A stretch of DNA of 64,000 nt from Candidatus Competibacteraceae bacterium (GTDB taxonomy: Bacteria > Bacteroidota > Bacteroidia > CAIKAF01), in contig JACSSC010000039.1 in NCBI GenBank assembly GCA_014879445.1, forward strand, positions 1-64,000, read 5' to 3'. Below are positions 44,004-53,660 of the stretch, one piece after another. Under the pieces are notes generated by a model that searched no databases, was not told the origin of the DNA, and was given only the letters and a program-made list of their open reading frames with translations. Positions within the stretch are counted from its first letter, which is position 1; the number at the start of each line of letters is the position of its first letter. Position numbers and translations under genes: made by a program.

Positions 44004-45014
44004 GTGATTGCAGTTACAGGCGGTTCGGGTTTCTTAGGTGCGCATTTACTAGTCATGCTCACTCAAACTAATGATAATATCAGAGCATCACGTCGTGTTG
44101 ATACTGATTTGCGTTATGCTCGAAGAGTATTCGAGATTTTTGCTGAGCACCCCGAGCAACAATGGAACCGTATTCATTGGGTCGAAATGGACTTGTTTGA
44201 TATGTTTGAATTGGCCTCATTTCTGAATGGCATTTCTCAGTTGTATCATTGCGCAGGAGAGGTTTCATTTCATCCACGCAAGCGTTATCAACTCATGCAT
44301 TCAAATGCTCATCTTACAGCTTCTATTGTTAACCAATGTTTGTTGATCCCCGGCATACGTCTTTGCTATGTAAGTAGTATTGCAGCTATTGGACGCTCTC
44401 GTTTGGATGAGCCAATTTCTGAAGACAGGTTTTGGAAAAATGATCCTAATAATTCGTGGTATGCAGTTACTAAATATTTCGCCGAACGCGAAGTTTGGAG
44501 AGGCATTGAGGAGGGCCTTGACGCATTTATAGTAAATCCGGCTGTTATTATTGGGTATTGTTTATGGCATGAAGGTACCGGCAAGTTTTTTTCAAGAATT
44601 TGGAAGGGTAGTTCATTTTACACCGATGGCGTAACGGGATGGGTAGATGTGAATGATGTTGCTACTGCTATGATTTGGCTTATGTCGCAACCTATTTCGG
44701 CAGAACGGTATATACTGAGTGAAGGCAATCATTCATATCAAGAAATTATGGATATGATGGCAGATGCACTTCATAAACATAGAAGTAAAAGGAATGCCCC
44801 AAAATGGTTGTCTGCCTTAGCATGGCGAATGGAATGGATTAGAAATAGTTTTTCAGGGAAAGAACCTCTGATTACACGAGAAACAGCAAGAACAGCCACT
44901 TTGAAATGCTATTATGAGAATAAAAAAATTTTACAAATATTTCCTTTTACTTTTACACCTATAGATACAACGATTCGGCATGTGGCTGGTTTATTCCTAA
45001 AGGAAAATCAATAA
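44004..45014 (+). CDS. NAD-dependent epimerase/dehydratase family protein
   Basis: An extended SDR of 336 residues. The NAD(P)-binding TGGSGFLGAHLL is at residues 5-16; LYHCAGEVSFHPRKR and the active-site SWYAVTKYFAE (YxxxK) follow, then VNPAVIIGYCLWHEGTGKFF. It resembles dihydroflavonol-4-reductase or 3-beta-HSD-like members; the substrate cannot be told. Translation starts with GTG. It ends five bases from the convergent M28 peptidase gene. Confidence 0.85.
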   Translation: MIAVTGGSGFLGAHLLVMLTQTNDNIRASRRVDTDLRYARRVFEIFAEHPEQQWNRIHWVEMDLFDMFELASFLNGISQLYHCAGEVSFHPRKRYQLMHSNAHLTASIVNQCLLIPGIRLCYVSSIAAIGRSRLDEPISEDRFWKNDPNNSWYAVTKYFAEREVWRGIEEGLDAFIVNPAVIIGYCLWHEGTGKFFSRIWKGSSFYTDGVTGWVDVNDVATAMIWLMSQPISAERYILSEGNHSYQEIMDMMADALHKHRSKRNAPKWLSALAWRMEWIRNSFSGKEPLITRETARTATLKCYYENKKILQIFPFTFTPIDTTIRHVAGLFLKENQ

Positions 45015-45019
45015 TCTTG

Positions 45020-46687
45020 TCAGAAAGTTATCTCCGACGATTGTTCGGATCCGTTACGTAAATATATTATTGTAGTTGTTTGACCTTTGCTAAAATGTGA
45101 TAATGAACCCATGTAAGCATAAATATCTTTTATTTTATGCTCTCCAATTTGTATGATAATATCACCGGCTTTAAGACCTCCAATTTGTGCTGGTTTTCCT
45201 TCACTAACACCATCAATACGCATACCTTGTCCTTCATAAGCATAGTCAGGAACAACGCCCAACGTAACTTTAAAAGAACTTACTTTTCCGTTTTCAGGTT
45301 CTTTGGTTTTTGTAAATGCAAGTTTGCTCTCTACTGCACTTAAGTTGATTAATTCAATCATATAGTTGCCGATATCCACGATACCATCCATGTTTACTTT
45401 TTCCCAGTCATCTGAGGGCTTGTGATAATCGCTGTGTGTGCCGGTAAAGAAGTGCAATACAGGAATATCTTTAAGATAGAATGATGTATGATCGGATGGG
45501 CCGATACCACTTTCTGTGGTTTTTATGTGCAGATTACCTGCTTTAATAGCTGTTGCGTTTGTTTGCCAAAATGGAGAAGTGCCAACACCATTTACAAGTA
45601 ATGTGCGACTTGATGAATCGAGGCGACCGACCATATCCATATTGAACATATAATTAATAGAATAATTTGAAAATAACGGGCTTTTAGTAAAAGATGAAGA
45701 ACCCAATAATCCCAATTCTTCACCTGAAAATGCAATTAGTAAATAATTAAAATTCCGTTTGCCCGATTTTTTTAGATATCGCCCTAATTCAATCAGTAAT
45801 GCAGTTCCGCTTGCATTGTCATCAGCTCCGTTATGAATAGCCCTCTCCCCTTTATACAGCGAACCGTCATCACCATATCCTAAATGATCGTAATGTGCTC
45901 CGATTGCAATGGTATGCGATGCTTTGTTGTCAATAAATCCAATTACATTGTGTCCAGTTCGTTGAATGCGGTTAAGTTTAATATTCATCTTAATCAAAAA
46001 TCCATCCTCCTTGAAGAGAGTATGATTGCTCGAAAATACAACAGGGATAGACGTTGATAAAACTCTTGTTGATAATGTTTGTGATGGTTCTTCGCCTTTG
46101 CCTGATGGATTAATAAATATGATCGCAGATGCCCCTTTTTCAATGGCTTTGGATATCCGTGTTTGCAGGGTGTAATCACTATATGAAGAATGGGAGTGTC
46201 CGCCATCGGGATCACTTATGTCAATTATAAATACTTTGCCATCAAGATAAACATGCCCTGCATAATCATCATGTCTTTTATCAGATGTTTGAATCCCGTA
46301 TCCCACTTTAATACAGTCGGCTTCCACATAACCATTTCCTGAGCCTGAAACGGGATAATAGCTTAAATCGCTAAATGAAGGATTAGAACTTTCTTTGTTA
46401 CCTGTTTTAACATAATTACTAGCATCGGCTTCGATACGATATGTGAAGTCAAATGATTGCGAGTAACCAAAAACACCGGCTTGTGTTATTTTCGCTTTTT
46501 TCCATTGAGAAGCAATATAATCTAATGCTTTTTGTTCTCCATCAGTTCCCGTTAATCGCCCTTCTAATTCGTCGGATGATAAATATATCACATGTGATTC
46601 AATTCTTTTTCTGGAGTCATTGGTTAGATATTGAGCAAAGAGTGAGTTGTAGCTAACAATAAATAGTAAGAAAAAGATTTTACGCAT
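45020..46687 (-). CDS. Secreted M28 family zinc aminopeptidase with PA and PDZ domains
   Basis: A protein of 555 residues from ATG 46687, where a signal peptide begins (MRKIFFLLFIVSYNSLFAQ); the longer frame from 46750 has none. A PA insert (about 100-220) precedes the M28 catalytic domain, in which two Zn ions are bound: IGAHYDHLG, NGADDNASGTALLIE, FSGEELGLLGS, NMDMVGRL and DYHKPSDDW. A C-terminal PDZ domain (MRIDGVSEGKPAQIGGLKAGDIII) completes it. It probably digests peptides in the periplasm or outside. It diverges from the M61 peptidase gene, and both have their own -7 boxes. Confidence 0.92.
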   Translation of the reverse strand: MRKIFFLLFIVSYNSLFAQYLTNDSRKRIESHVIYLSSDELEGRLTGTDGEQKALDYIASQWKKAKITQAGVFGYSQSFDFTYRIEADASNYVKTGNKESSNPSFSDLSYYPVSGSGNGYVEADCIKVGYGIQTSDKRHDDYAGHVYLDGKVFIIDISDPDGGHSHSSYSDYTLQTRISKAIEKGASAIIFINPSGKGEEPSQTLSTRVLSTSIPVVFSSNHTLFKEDGFLIKMNIKLNRIQRTGHNVIGFIDNKASHTIAIGAHYDHLGYGDDGSLYKGERAIHNGADDNASGTALLIELGRYLKKSGKRNFNYLLIAFSGEELGLLGSSSFTKSPLFSNYSINYMFNMDMVGRLDSSSRTLLVNGVGTSPFWQTNATAIKAGNLHIKTTESGIGPSDHTSFYLKDIPVLHFFTGTHSDYHKPSDDWEKVNMDGIVDIGNYMIELINLSAVESKLAFTKTKEPENGKVSSFKVTLGVVPDYAYEGQGMRIDGVSEGKPAQIGGLKAGDIIIQIGEHKIKDIYAYMGSLSHFSKGQTTTIIYLRNGSEQSSEITF

Positions 46688-46705
46688 ATCTATACATGTT
46701 TGAAG

Positions 46706-46713
46706 CAAATGTA
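46706..46713 (-). promoter_or_regulatory. -7 element of the M28 peptidase gene
   Basis: The minus strand reads TACATTTG about 18 bases before the ATG at 46687. Confidence 0.45.
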
Positions 46714-46829
46714 CAATCTTTTTATCAGATACTTCTTTAATTTTCTTCATATTGCTTCATGGAATACCTAAGAATTGTTAATGTGATTATACGTCTAAGA
46801 TGGGTTATTAATATGCTGAATTTTTTTTC

Positions 46830-46837
46830 TAAATTTG
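46830..46837 (+). promoter_or_regulatory. -7 element of the M61 peptidase gene
   Basis: TAAATTTG matches TAnnTTTG, 21 bases before the ATG at 46859. Divergent from the M28 promoter. Confidence 0.45.
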
Positions 46838-46858
46838 CCAACTTAATAATATCCAGGT

Positions 46859-48700
46859 ATGAGAATGAGAGTATTGTTTTTATTTTCGCTGATAATGGTT
46901 TTGAATGCGAATGCAACCTCGCATCCTACCCGTTATTCTATTAATCTTAATCAGGTTGAAAATGATCAATTAAAGGTTTTTGTCCATCCGTCTTCTCATT
47001 TGAAAGGAGATGTGTTGTTCAGAATGCCTAAGATTATTCCCGGCACATATAGCATATATGATTTTGGTCGTTTTGTTTCTAATTTTAAAGTTACATCTAA
47101 GCCAGGTAAATTATCCAAGATTGAAAAGATAGATGTAAATACTTGGAAAATTGCGACAGTTGAGAATGTGCTATCCCTGGAATATATAGTTGATGATACA
47201 TGGGATACAGACGATAAATCAAATTGGGTTTTTGAGCCGGCCGGAACCAATTTTGAAGCGGGGAAAAATTTTGTACTTAACAATCACGGAATTTTTGGAT
47301 ATTTTGAGGGCACTACATCTCAGCCCATTGAGATCGAAGTATTACGTCCTGCAAATTTTTACGGATCAACGGGCTTGCAATACATTCGAAATGACGAAAA
47401 AGATGTTTATAAAATCACTGATTATCACACCCTGGTAGATTCGCCTATTATGTATTGCGAACCCGATACTACAGTATTGAAGATTGGGAATACATCGGTT
47501 CTTGTTTCTGTTTTTAATGATAATAAAACAGTTACTTCTGCTTTTATCTCAAACCAAATCGAACCTATTTTGCAAGCAATTAAAGTATATTTAGGAGGGG
47601 AATTACCGGTTGATAAGTATGCGTTTATTTTGTATTTGCCAACTTCATTTATCTCTTTTGGATTTGGTGCTCTTGAGCATAATAATTCATCCATGTATTT
47701 TCTTCCTGCTTTTGGTGGAGATTATCTTGGTCAGATGGTTAAGGATGTTTCCGCACATGAATTTTTTCATATTGTTACACCGCTTACTATTCATTCTGAA
47801 GAAATTCATTATTTTGATTATAATAACCCTACGATGTCGAAACATCTTTGGCTGTATGAGGGCGTTACCGAATATTCAGCTCACTTAGTTCAAGTACGAC
47901 ATGGGCTTATCACTTTAGATCAGTTTCTGCAAGTTATTCAAGATAAGATTTCAACAGCCAAAAATTTTAATGATACACTTCCTTTTACGGTTATGAGTGA
48001 GGGATGTCTTACTACCTATAAAAATCAATATTTGAATGTTTACCAAAAAGGCGCATTAATCGGTATGTGTTTAGACCTAACGCTTCTTCATCTATCTAAT
48101 GGAGCAATGGATTTATCCGTATTGTTGAAAAAACTTTCGAATGAGTATGGCCATAATAAGCCATTTAAAGATGATGAGCTTTTTACTGTGATGGCACAAC
48201 ATTCTTTTCCGGCTGTGCTCAATTTTCTTGAAACCTATGTTTCTGGAAATAAGCCATTGCCATTATTACAAACATTATTATTTGCGGGCATAGAATTCTC
48301 AGAAGGTGGTATGCAAGAAATTACCGACTTCGGTATTAACTTTGAATATGCAGGATATGATGAGAAAATAAACCGTTTTTATATTATCAGCGATGCTGAT
48401 TTAAGTGCTGTCGGTAAATCAATGGGATTGCGTTCGGGTGATGTGATACAAAAAGTAAATGGGAAGGAACTATCAATGGATACAGCTTTAGAAGTATATC
48501 TTGATTTGTACACAAATGCAAAACCATCCGACCCTATGGAATATGAGATTAGTCGCCCACTTAAGAAAGATAAATTTAAGAAGTTGGTATTGAAAGGTCG
48601 TGTTGGAACACAATCGGTGCCCTATGATGGTGGTTTGTCGCTTGTATCAGCTCCTACAGTGGCACAACGTAATATTTTAAGAGCTTGGACGGGTAATTAA
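46859..48700 (+). CDS. Secreted M61 family peptidase (glycyl aminopeptidase) with PDZ domain
   Basis: A protein of 613 residues with a signal peptide (MRMRVLFLFSLIMVLNANA). The N-terminal beta domain of M61 peptidases is followed by a zinc site, AHEFFHIVTPL (HExxH), and the third ligand in LWLYEGVTEYSAH. A C-terminal PDZ domain lies at about 505-580 (GKSMGLRSGDVIQKVNGKEL). Known relatives cleave N-terminal Gly or Ala. It is convergent with the FadL-like gene (four bases apart). Confidence 0.93.
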   Translation: MRMRVLFLFSLIMVLNANATSHPTRYSINLNQVENDQLKVFVHPSSHLKGDVLFRMPKIIPGTYSIYDFGRFVSNFKVTSKPGKLSKIEKIDVNTWKIATVENVLSLEYIVDDTWDTDDKSNWVFEPAGTNFEAGKNFVLNNHGIFGYFEGTTSQPIEIEVLRPANFYGSTGLQYIRNDEKDVYKITDYHTLVDSPIMYCEPDTTVLKIGNTSVLVSVFNDNKTVTSAFISNQIEPILQAIKVYLGGELPVDKYAFILYLPTSFISFGFGALEHNNSSMYFLPAFGGDYLGQMVKDVSAHEFFHIVTPLTIHSEEIHYFDYNNPTMSKHLWLYEGVTEYSAHLVQVRHGLITLDQFLQVIQDKISTAKNFNDTLPFTVMSEGCLTTYKNQYLNVYQKGALIGMCLDLTLLHLSNGAMDLSVLLKKLSNEYGHNKPFKDDELFTVMAQHSFPAVLNFLETYVSGNKPLPLLQTLLFAGIEFSEGGMQEITDFGINFEYAGYDEKINRFYIISDADLSAVGKSMGLRSGDVIQKVNGKELSMDTALEVYLDLYTNAKPSDPMEYEISRPLKKDKFKKLVLKGRVGTQSVPYDGGLSLVSAPTVAQRNILRAWTGN

Positions 48701-48704
48701 TAGA

Positions 48705-50186
48705 TTATCGTTTGATGTAATAAGTGTATCCCAGCACAATGCCAATGGAGTGCACATTGGCTTTCATAGTTTCCTGACGTTCGCCCTGAAATGATATAAA
48801 CGGATTGCCATAGAATCCGGGGTATAAAGAGATTTGAGGTTCAGCAATATTGAAAGGTTGACGTTGAATATTGGTAATGCCGAGCCCATAATTTAGACCA
48901 AAGGTAACATCACTACTTCCTTTTTTATATCGTACGCCGGCTGAAAAATGAACATAATGCCAAAATGTTGAATTTATACTGTTTGTTCCATATGGTTTTG
49001 ATGTAAGTACATCTTGCGTATTATTCATATCTGAACGTACACCCATGCAAAGCATCCATTTGTCATGCAATCGCTGTTCGTATCCTAAGCCCACATTAAT
49101 AACTCCTGCCGAAAATGTTGTTTCAACTAAAAAGTCAGGAACAGCAATGTTTTGATAGCTTCCAAAAGGCCGGATATCTGTTAAGCTATCATATCGTGCT
49201 ACCGTATATTCACTCATTGGGAAGAAATATTCGCCGGTAAGCATAATTCTTGTGCCTGATTTGGGGAGATTTAATTCTAGCCCTAACGCGATAGAGCCGG
49301 GTGTGCGAAATCGTGCATTTAGTCCGCGTTGCTCTTCCGAAACAATAAAACTTGGGAATTTTCCAATCACTAATGAGTCGTCTAAATACACATGTTGGTT
49401 AAAGCTTTCTAAAGACCTTTCCAATCGGGCAAAACCAAATAAATCAACAGATGGTATAGTGCCTGTAATTCCCATTTTGAATTTGCCGAAATCAAAGGCA
49501 GCTCCAATCTTCCAGTTCATGCTTACAGCATCAATTACGGATACAGATGATTCATATACCCGAGTGATGTAATAGGTGCTTTCCATCACATCAATGCTTG
49601 TATTATTTGAAAGTCGGTCGTCAAGATGCATGTAATTTAAAAACTGCGTAAAGCCCAATGATACTTTATTAGATATCTTGTAGCTGATGCCTAATCCGCC
49701 CCATTGCGATATGTTGTTGATTTCGTAATTGATATTGGCATAATAATAATCTAAGCCACCTGAAGATGGAATAATTTCATAAAATCCTTTATGTTGGGCA
49801 TAAGTTTTTATATCATTCCTGTGGCGAGTTAGTAATCCATATGCCATTTTTAATTTGGGAACTTTTTTGAAACTGATAAATCCTGAAACTAATTGTGGGT
49901 AAATTAAAGGACGTATTGAATTCAAATCAATTTGATTTCCGGCACCATTTTTCAGATTTACATAATCAAGTTGATAAATGTTGGCATTGATGCTTAATGT
50001 GGGATGTTCAATAAAGCCAAGCGCTGCAGGATTATAATACAGTGCCGAATTATCGCGAACACCTGCCACAACGGCTCCTCCCAGCAGTGATGATTGCGCT
50101 CCATATTGTTGTGTCCAGTAATTGTTTTGTGCTTGTAGTTGATGTTGTAATAACATTAACATCAGTATCCACTTTGTATGTTTCAT
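48705..50186 (-). CDS. FadL/OmpP1-like outer-membrane porin
   Basis: A protein of 493 residues with signal peptide MKHTKWILMLMLLQHQLQAQ. The mature N-terminus (GAQSSLLGGAVVAGVRDNSALYYNPAALGF) is the typical FadL-family start, followed by many amphipathic beta strands and a terminal VLGYTYYIKR ending in an aromatic-rich strand. It is probably a 14-strand barrel for hydrophobic or other small molecules. ATG 50186 is preferred over 50192. It follows the lamin-tail gene with a gap of about 17 bases, so they are co-transcribed. Confidence 0.85.
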   Translation of the reverse strand: MKHTKWILMLMLLQHQLQAQNNYWTQQYGAQSSLLGGAVVAGVRDNSALYYNPAALGFIEHPTLSINANIYQLDYVNLKNGAGNQIDLNSIRPLIYPQLVSGFISFKKVPKLKMAYGLLTRHRNDIKTYAQHKGFYEIIPSSGGLDYYYANINYEINNISQWGGLGISYKISNKVSLGFTQFLNYMHLDDRLSNNTSIDVMESTYYITRVYESSVSVIDAVSMNWKIGAAFDFGKFKMGITGTIPSVDLFGFARLERSLESFNQHVYLDDSLVIGKFPSFIVSEEQRGLNARFRTPGSIALGLELNLPKSGTRIMLTGEYFFPMSEYTVARYDSLTDIRPFGSYQNIAVPDFLVETTFSAGVINVGLGYEQRLHDKWMLCMGVRSDMNNTQDVLTSKPYGTNSINSTFWHYVHFSAGVRYKKGSSDVTFGLNYGLGITNIQRQPFNIAEPQISLYPGFYGNPFISFQGERQETMKANVHSIGIVLGYTYYIKR

Positions 50187-50203
50187 TATCATATGTTACA
50201 AAA

Positions 50204-53200
50204 TTAAAGCCGGGTGGCAACTACACACGGAGCTTTGAATGATTCTATCTTTCCATCTGGTGTGATGATCTCAAACAAAATCACATGAATGCCGGTTCGT
50301 GCTTTATTCCCCTGAAAATTTGTTCCATCCCATGTAAAATATCCTTCCGTACCTATTAGCTGATTATTGGCCAATGTTTGAACATACTTACCGGTTGCGT
50401 CATATATCTTAACTGTAGCTATATATCCTGGATTATTCAGATTATACTGTATAAATAATAAATCGTCCCATCCATCCTGATCAGGCGAAAATACTTCAGG
50501 CGTAATGGAGAATTTTTGAGCAATAGGCGATAATGAAACGAACTGAGAGTTCTTATATCCAGGTGTTCCAAATCCAGTAGTTTGTGAAGCCGAATGCCAA
50601 TTGGTTTTATCAAGTGATGGGCCGACGGGATTGACTCGTTCAAGCGAGACACCATCTGTGCTGTTAAGTAGTGCAAAATGCCAATCTTCTTCATAGTTTA
50701 CCCAGTCAATGATTTGTTGTGAAATGTTTGATAGCGTAACAGTGCCACTGCTGTTATTATAGGATGGGATGGATGTAAGATTGATAAATGATAATAGATT
50801 GTCTGTTTTATAATTTTGTAATACGATATCCATGTCGGTTGAAAGAAGACGATAACTTCCCGGTTCCATAATGATAGATGTAGTGCTAATCGGTTTTGGG
50901 TTAGTTATGAATCCTGTTGTCGTATCGCCTGTGCCCAAATACAAATCCTTTAGATCAAAAAACTGGTTGGTTTTGTTGTAAATTTCAATATAATCAATCC
51001 CATTGGCAGGGGGATCTGATAATATCTCATTGATGACGATATCATGAGATTGCACAGCAACAGGTATGGCAACTGTAAATGTATCATGCTTCCATACATT
51101 TCCGCTACAGTCAGAAGTGTATCCTGATATGTAAATGGAATAGATACTATCTGCTGAAAGCATTGATGGTAGTTTTAGTATAAGTTTATTGAGCGTTGGT
51201 TCCTCAAGATTAATTTGAGAAGGATTTCCAATTCCTCCTGAAATAAAAACAGAACTTGGAGTGGGGGCTTGCACAATGCTTTCACGCAGATAAATAAAGA
51301 TGCTATCGGGCGCAGAAATACCAATCGCAAAAGCATATGGAGCAGTTGTGTCGGCTAATGATTGATATACTGAATTTCTGAATCCGGGTGTGCCTCCTTT
51401 TATATGAACGGATGCATTCCAGTTTGTTTTTTCTAAACAGGGTAGGGATGGGTCAATCTGCTCTAGCGACCATCCTCCATTAGATTTAGAAGATTGTCGA
51501 TACCACTTGTCGGTATATGAAACATTATGTAATAATGTTCCGTTTTTATGACGCAATGTTACTGTAGCTCCTGTATTGGTAAAGCTAGGAAATGATGACA
51601 TACCAACTATTGAAATACCATCAAATTCAGATTCCCAACCCGATTTTACTAGCACTATAAAACTATCGGGTTGGAGAATACATGATGGTATAGTATATGA
51701 TGAGTTATTTACTATTAACTGATAATTTTTTAGTTGAACAGGAAAATCTTTTCGGTTATGTAGTTCAATATATTCGGTGAGAGGAAGCCCAACAGCAGGG
51801 CTTTCATCTACCATGATTTCGTTTATCACAATATCAAAAAGAGAAGCTACATAATACATCAATGTTTCTGAAATGTCCATTGATAAAGAATTGCCTGCAC
51901 AATCGTTTATCCCCGCATAGCAAGTAATGATGTATGGAATATTGATGCTAAGAGGTGTTGATGTGGTAAGAAGCACGCTATTGCTACTTGTTGGAATAAC
52001 TTGAGAAGGCGAACCAACAGATCCTGAGATAAAAAAATTGGAGGGATGAATGGATGATGTATCAATAGATTTAGTAAATTCCACAAGCATACTGTCAGCC
52101 GATATTACTTCGATTTGCTTGAATGTAAATGGCAACGGGTTATTAGAATGGATGCTATTGATTGAGCCAGGTGTACCTCCGTTGATGTTAAGGGTTGCAG
52201 CCCAGTTGTTAATGCCTCCGCAGCGTTCTGTAGGGTTCATTTTTTCAATAGAAAAACCGCCAGTACTTACATTGGGGTTGTTATACCATGCTATTGTAAA
52301 ACTAACTTCGTTTATCAGCATATTTGAGCCATCTTGTATCCGAATGGTAGCCCCACTGTTATTTATGGAAGGGAATGACGATATACCGATAGCCGGATAC
52401 ATAGAAAATTCACTTAGGCCATTTTCGTGAAGTAGAATTACAAATTCTCCAGGTAATAGAGTATAAGTCGGCAGCGTCTTTGTTGTTGTATTTACAGTAA
52501 ATTTCCATCCATCAAGACGTATAGGCAAGTTGGTTGTATTGTATAGTTCCACATATTCATATTCTGGTAGATTAGCAGGCGGGGTTGGATCAGCCATAAT
52601 TTCATTAATCACTACATCGCCTAAAACTGCCTGATAGTCGGCAAAATGAAGGACGGTGTCGGTCATGATGTTGGATTGGTAGTCGGAAACTTGTTGCACA
52701 GAAATTGTGTATGCTGTGGCGTATGATAAAGGCGTTCCTAATGTAATATCAATCTTTTTATTATCTGTCATATTGATGTTGGCAGTAGAAGGATTCCCTA
52801 TCCCACCTGAAATAAGATAATTTGTTGTTATCGAAGCTGAAGCCGGTAGGGGAGGTTCATTAAAATGAAGTTGGATTTGTGTAGGAGAAATCAATGTTAA
52901 TCCGCTAATAAATGGACCCGTTCCATCATTATGTGGATTACCATTTACAATGAAATCATCAAAGAAAAATTTATCCGAGCGGGTAGAGGTATATGTGCAA
53001 CAAACACCTGAAAACAATGATTGAAGATGATTAACATCATTCACATTTCCATAGTGGATGAAACTGTTTCCGCCAAGGGTGTCTGCTTCTAATGTCCAGT
53101 CGCCAGCAGCGTTTCGGGTAGCCCGTATTCGTGACTGAACGGCTGCTGAATTTAAAACGCCATCGGGGCCGTCAATAATTTTTGTGACGGTGCTGCCTGT

Positions 53201-53581
53201 TTGACGATATAGGCAAATATCATCTTCGGTACTACCTACTTGAATAAAATATCCATTGAGAGGAGAGAGCAAATTGGATTGGTCTGATACTAAATAATAT
53301 CTGGCATAGTTGGTGCTTGAAGGATTAAAATTTAATCTGACAAGGCATTCCCAAGAAGCATCATGTATCGCTTGCGAAAAGGTATATAAGTATGCCTGAT
53401 CGTTTACAACGGGTGCATTAAGCCACAGCTCAAAACTTCCATTGATTTGAAATTTATCGGTACTTCCATCCCATGTTGGATTGTTTGTATAATCGCCATC
53501 CGTAAATGAATCACTATACTGAGCAAAGGATGCAGTACAAAGCGTAAGCAAAAAAAGCCACATCAGATTTTTTCTCAGCAT
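50204..53581 (-). CDS. Large secreted lamin-tail-domain protein with T9SS-like C-terminus
   Basis: A protein of 1125 residues with signal peptide MLRKNLMWLFLLTLCTASFAQ. An N-terminal jelly-roll-like domain (about 25-210) is followed by alternating Big_5-like Ig domains (LISPTQIQLHFNEPPLPA) and lamin-tail domains (VINEIMADPTPPANLPEYEYVELYN, VINEIMVDESPAVGLP, VINEILSDPPANGIDYIEIYN). Three LTD copies are visible. The C-terminus (FSPDQDGWDDLLFIQYNL, VKIYDATGKYV, TWDGTNFQGNKARTGIHVILFE) resembles FlgD/gliding-associated sorting domains. Lamin-tail proteins of this kind are exported by T9SS and may bind DNA or be tied to nucleases, but no nuclease domain is seen here. Confidence 0.88.
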   Translation of the reverse strand: MLRKNLMWLFLLTLCTASFAQYSDSFTDGDYTNNPTWDGSTDKFQINGSFELWLNAPVVNDQAYLYTFSQAIHDASWECLVRLNFNPSSTNYARYYLVSDQSNLLSPLNGYFIQVGSTEDDICLYRQTGSTVTKIIDGPDGVLNSAAVQSRIRATRNAAGDWTLEADTLGGNSFIHYGNVNDVNHLQSLFSGVCCTYTSTRSDKFFFDDFIVNGNPHNDGTGPFISGLTLISPTQIQLHFNEPPLPASASITTNYLISGGIGNPSTANINMTDNKKIDITLGTPLSYATAYTISVQQVSDYQSNIMTDTVLHFADYQAVLGDVVINEIMADPTPPANLPEYEYVELYNTTNLPIRLDGWKFTVNTTTKTLPTYTLLPGEFVILLHENGLSEFSMYPAIGISSFPSINNSGATIRIQDGSNMLINEVSFTIAWYNNPNVSTGGFSIEKMNPTERCGGINNWAATLNINGGTPGSINSIHSNNPLPFTFKQIEVISADSMLVEFTKSIDTSSIHPSNFFISGSVGSPSQVIPTSSNSVLLTTSTPLSINIPYIITCYAGINDCAGNSLSMDISETLMYYVASLFDIVINEIMVDESPAVGLPLTEYIELHNRKDFPVQLKNYQLIVNNSSYTIPSCILQPDSFIVLVKSGWESEFDGISIVGMSSFPSFTNTGATVTLRHKNGTLLHNVSYTDKWYRQSSKSNGGWSLEQIDPSLPCLEKTNWNASVHIKGGTPGFRNSVYQSLADTTAPYAFAIGISAPDSIFIYLRESIVQAPTPSSVFISGGIGNPSQINLEEPTLNKLILKLPSMLSADSIYSIYISGYTSDCSGNVWKHDTFTVAIPVAVQSHDIVINEILSDPPANGIDYIEIYNKTNQFFDLKDLYLGTGDTTTGFITNPKPISTTSIIMEPGSYRLLSTDMDIVLQNYKTDNLLSFINLTSIPSYNNSSGTVTLSNISQQIIDWVNYEEDWHFALLNSTDGVSLERVNPVGPSLDKTNWHSASQTTGFGTPGYKNSQFVSLSPIAQKFSITPEVFSPDQDGWDDLLFIQYNLNNPGYIATVKIYDATGKYVQTLANNQLIGTEGYFTWDGTNFQGNKARTGIHVILFEIITPDGKIESFKAPCVVATRL

Positions 53582-53622
53582 GTTGGATTCTTAAAGTTAG
53601 CAAAAGCTAAAGTAAATATATG

Positions 53623-53630
53623 TAATTTTG
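53623..53630 (+). promoter_or_regulatory. -7 element of asd
   Basis: TAATTTTG matches TAnnTTTG, 30 bases before the ATG at 53661. It overlaps the upstream TTG (53628) of a longer frame, arguing against that start. Confidence 0.45.
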
Positions 53631-53660
53631 AAACCTAAATCAAATGATTGTTTTTTTGTT

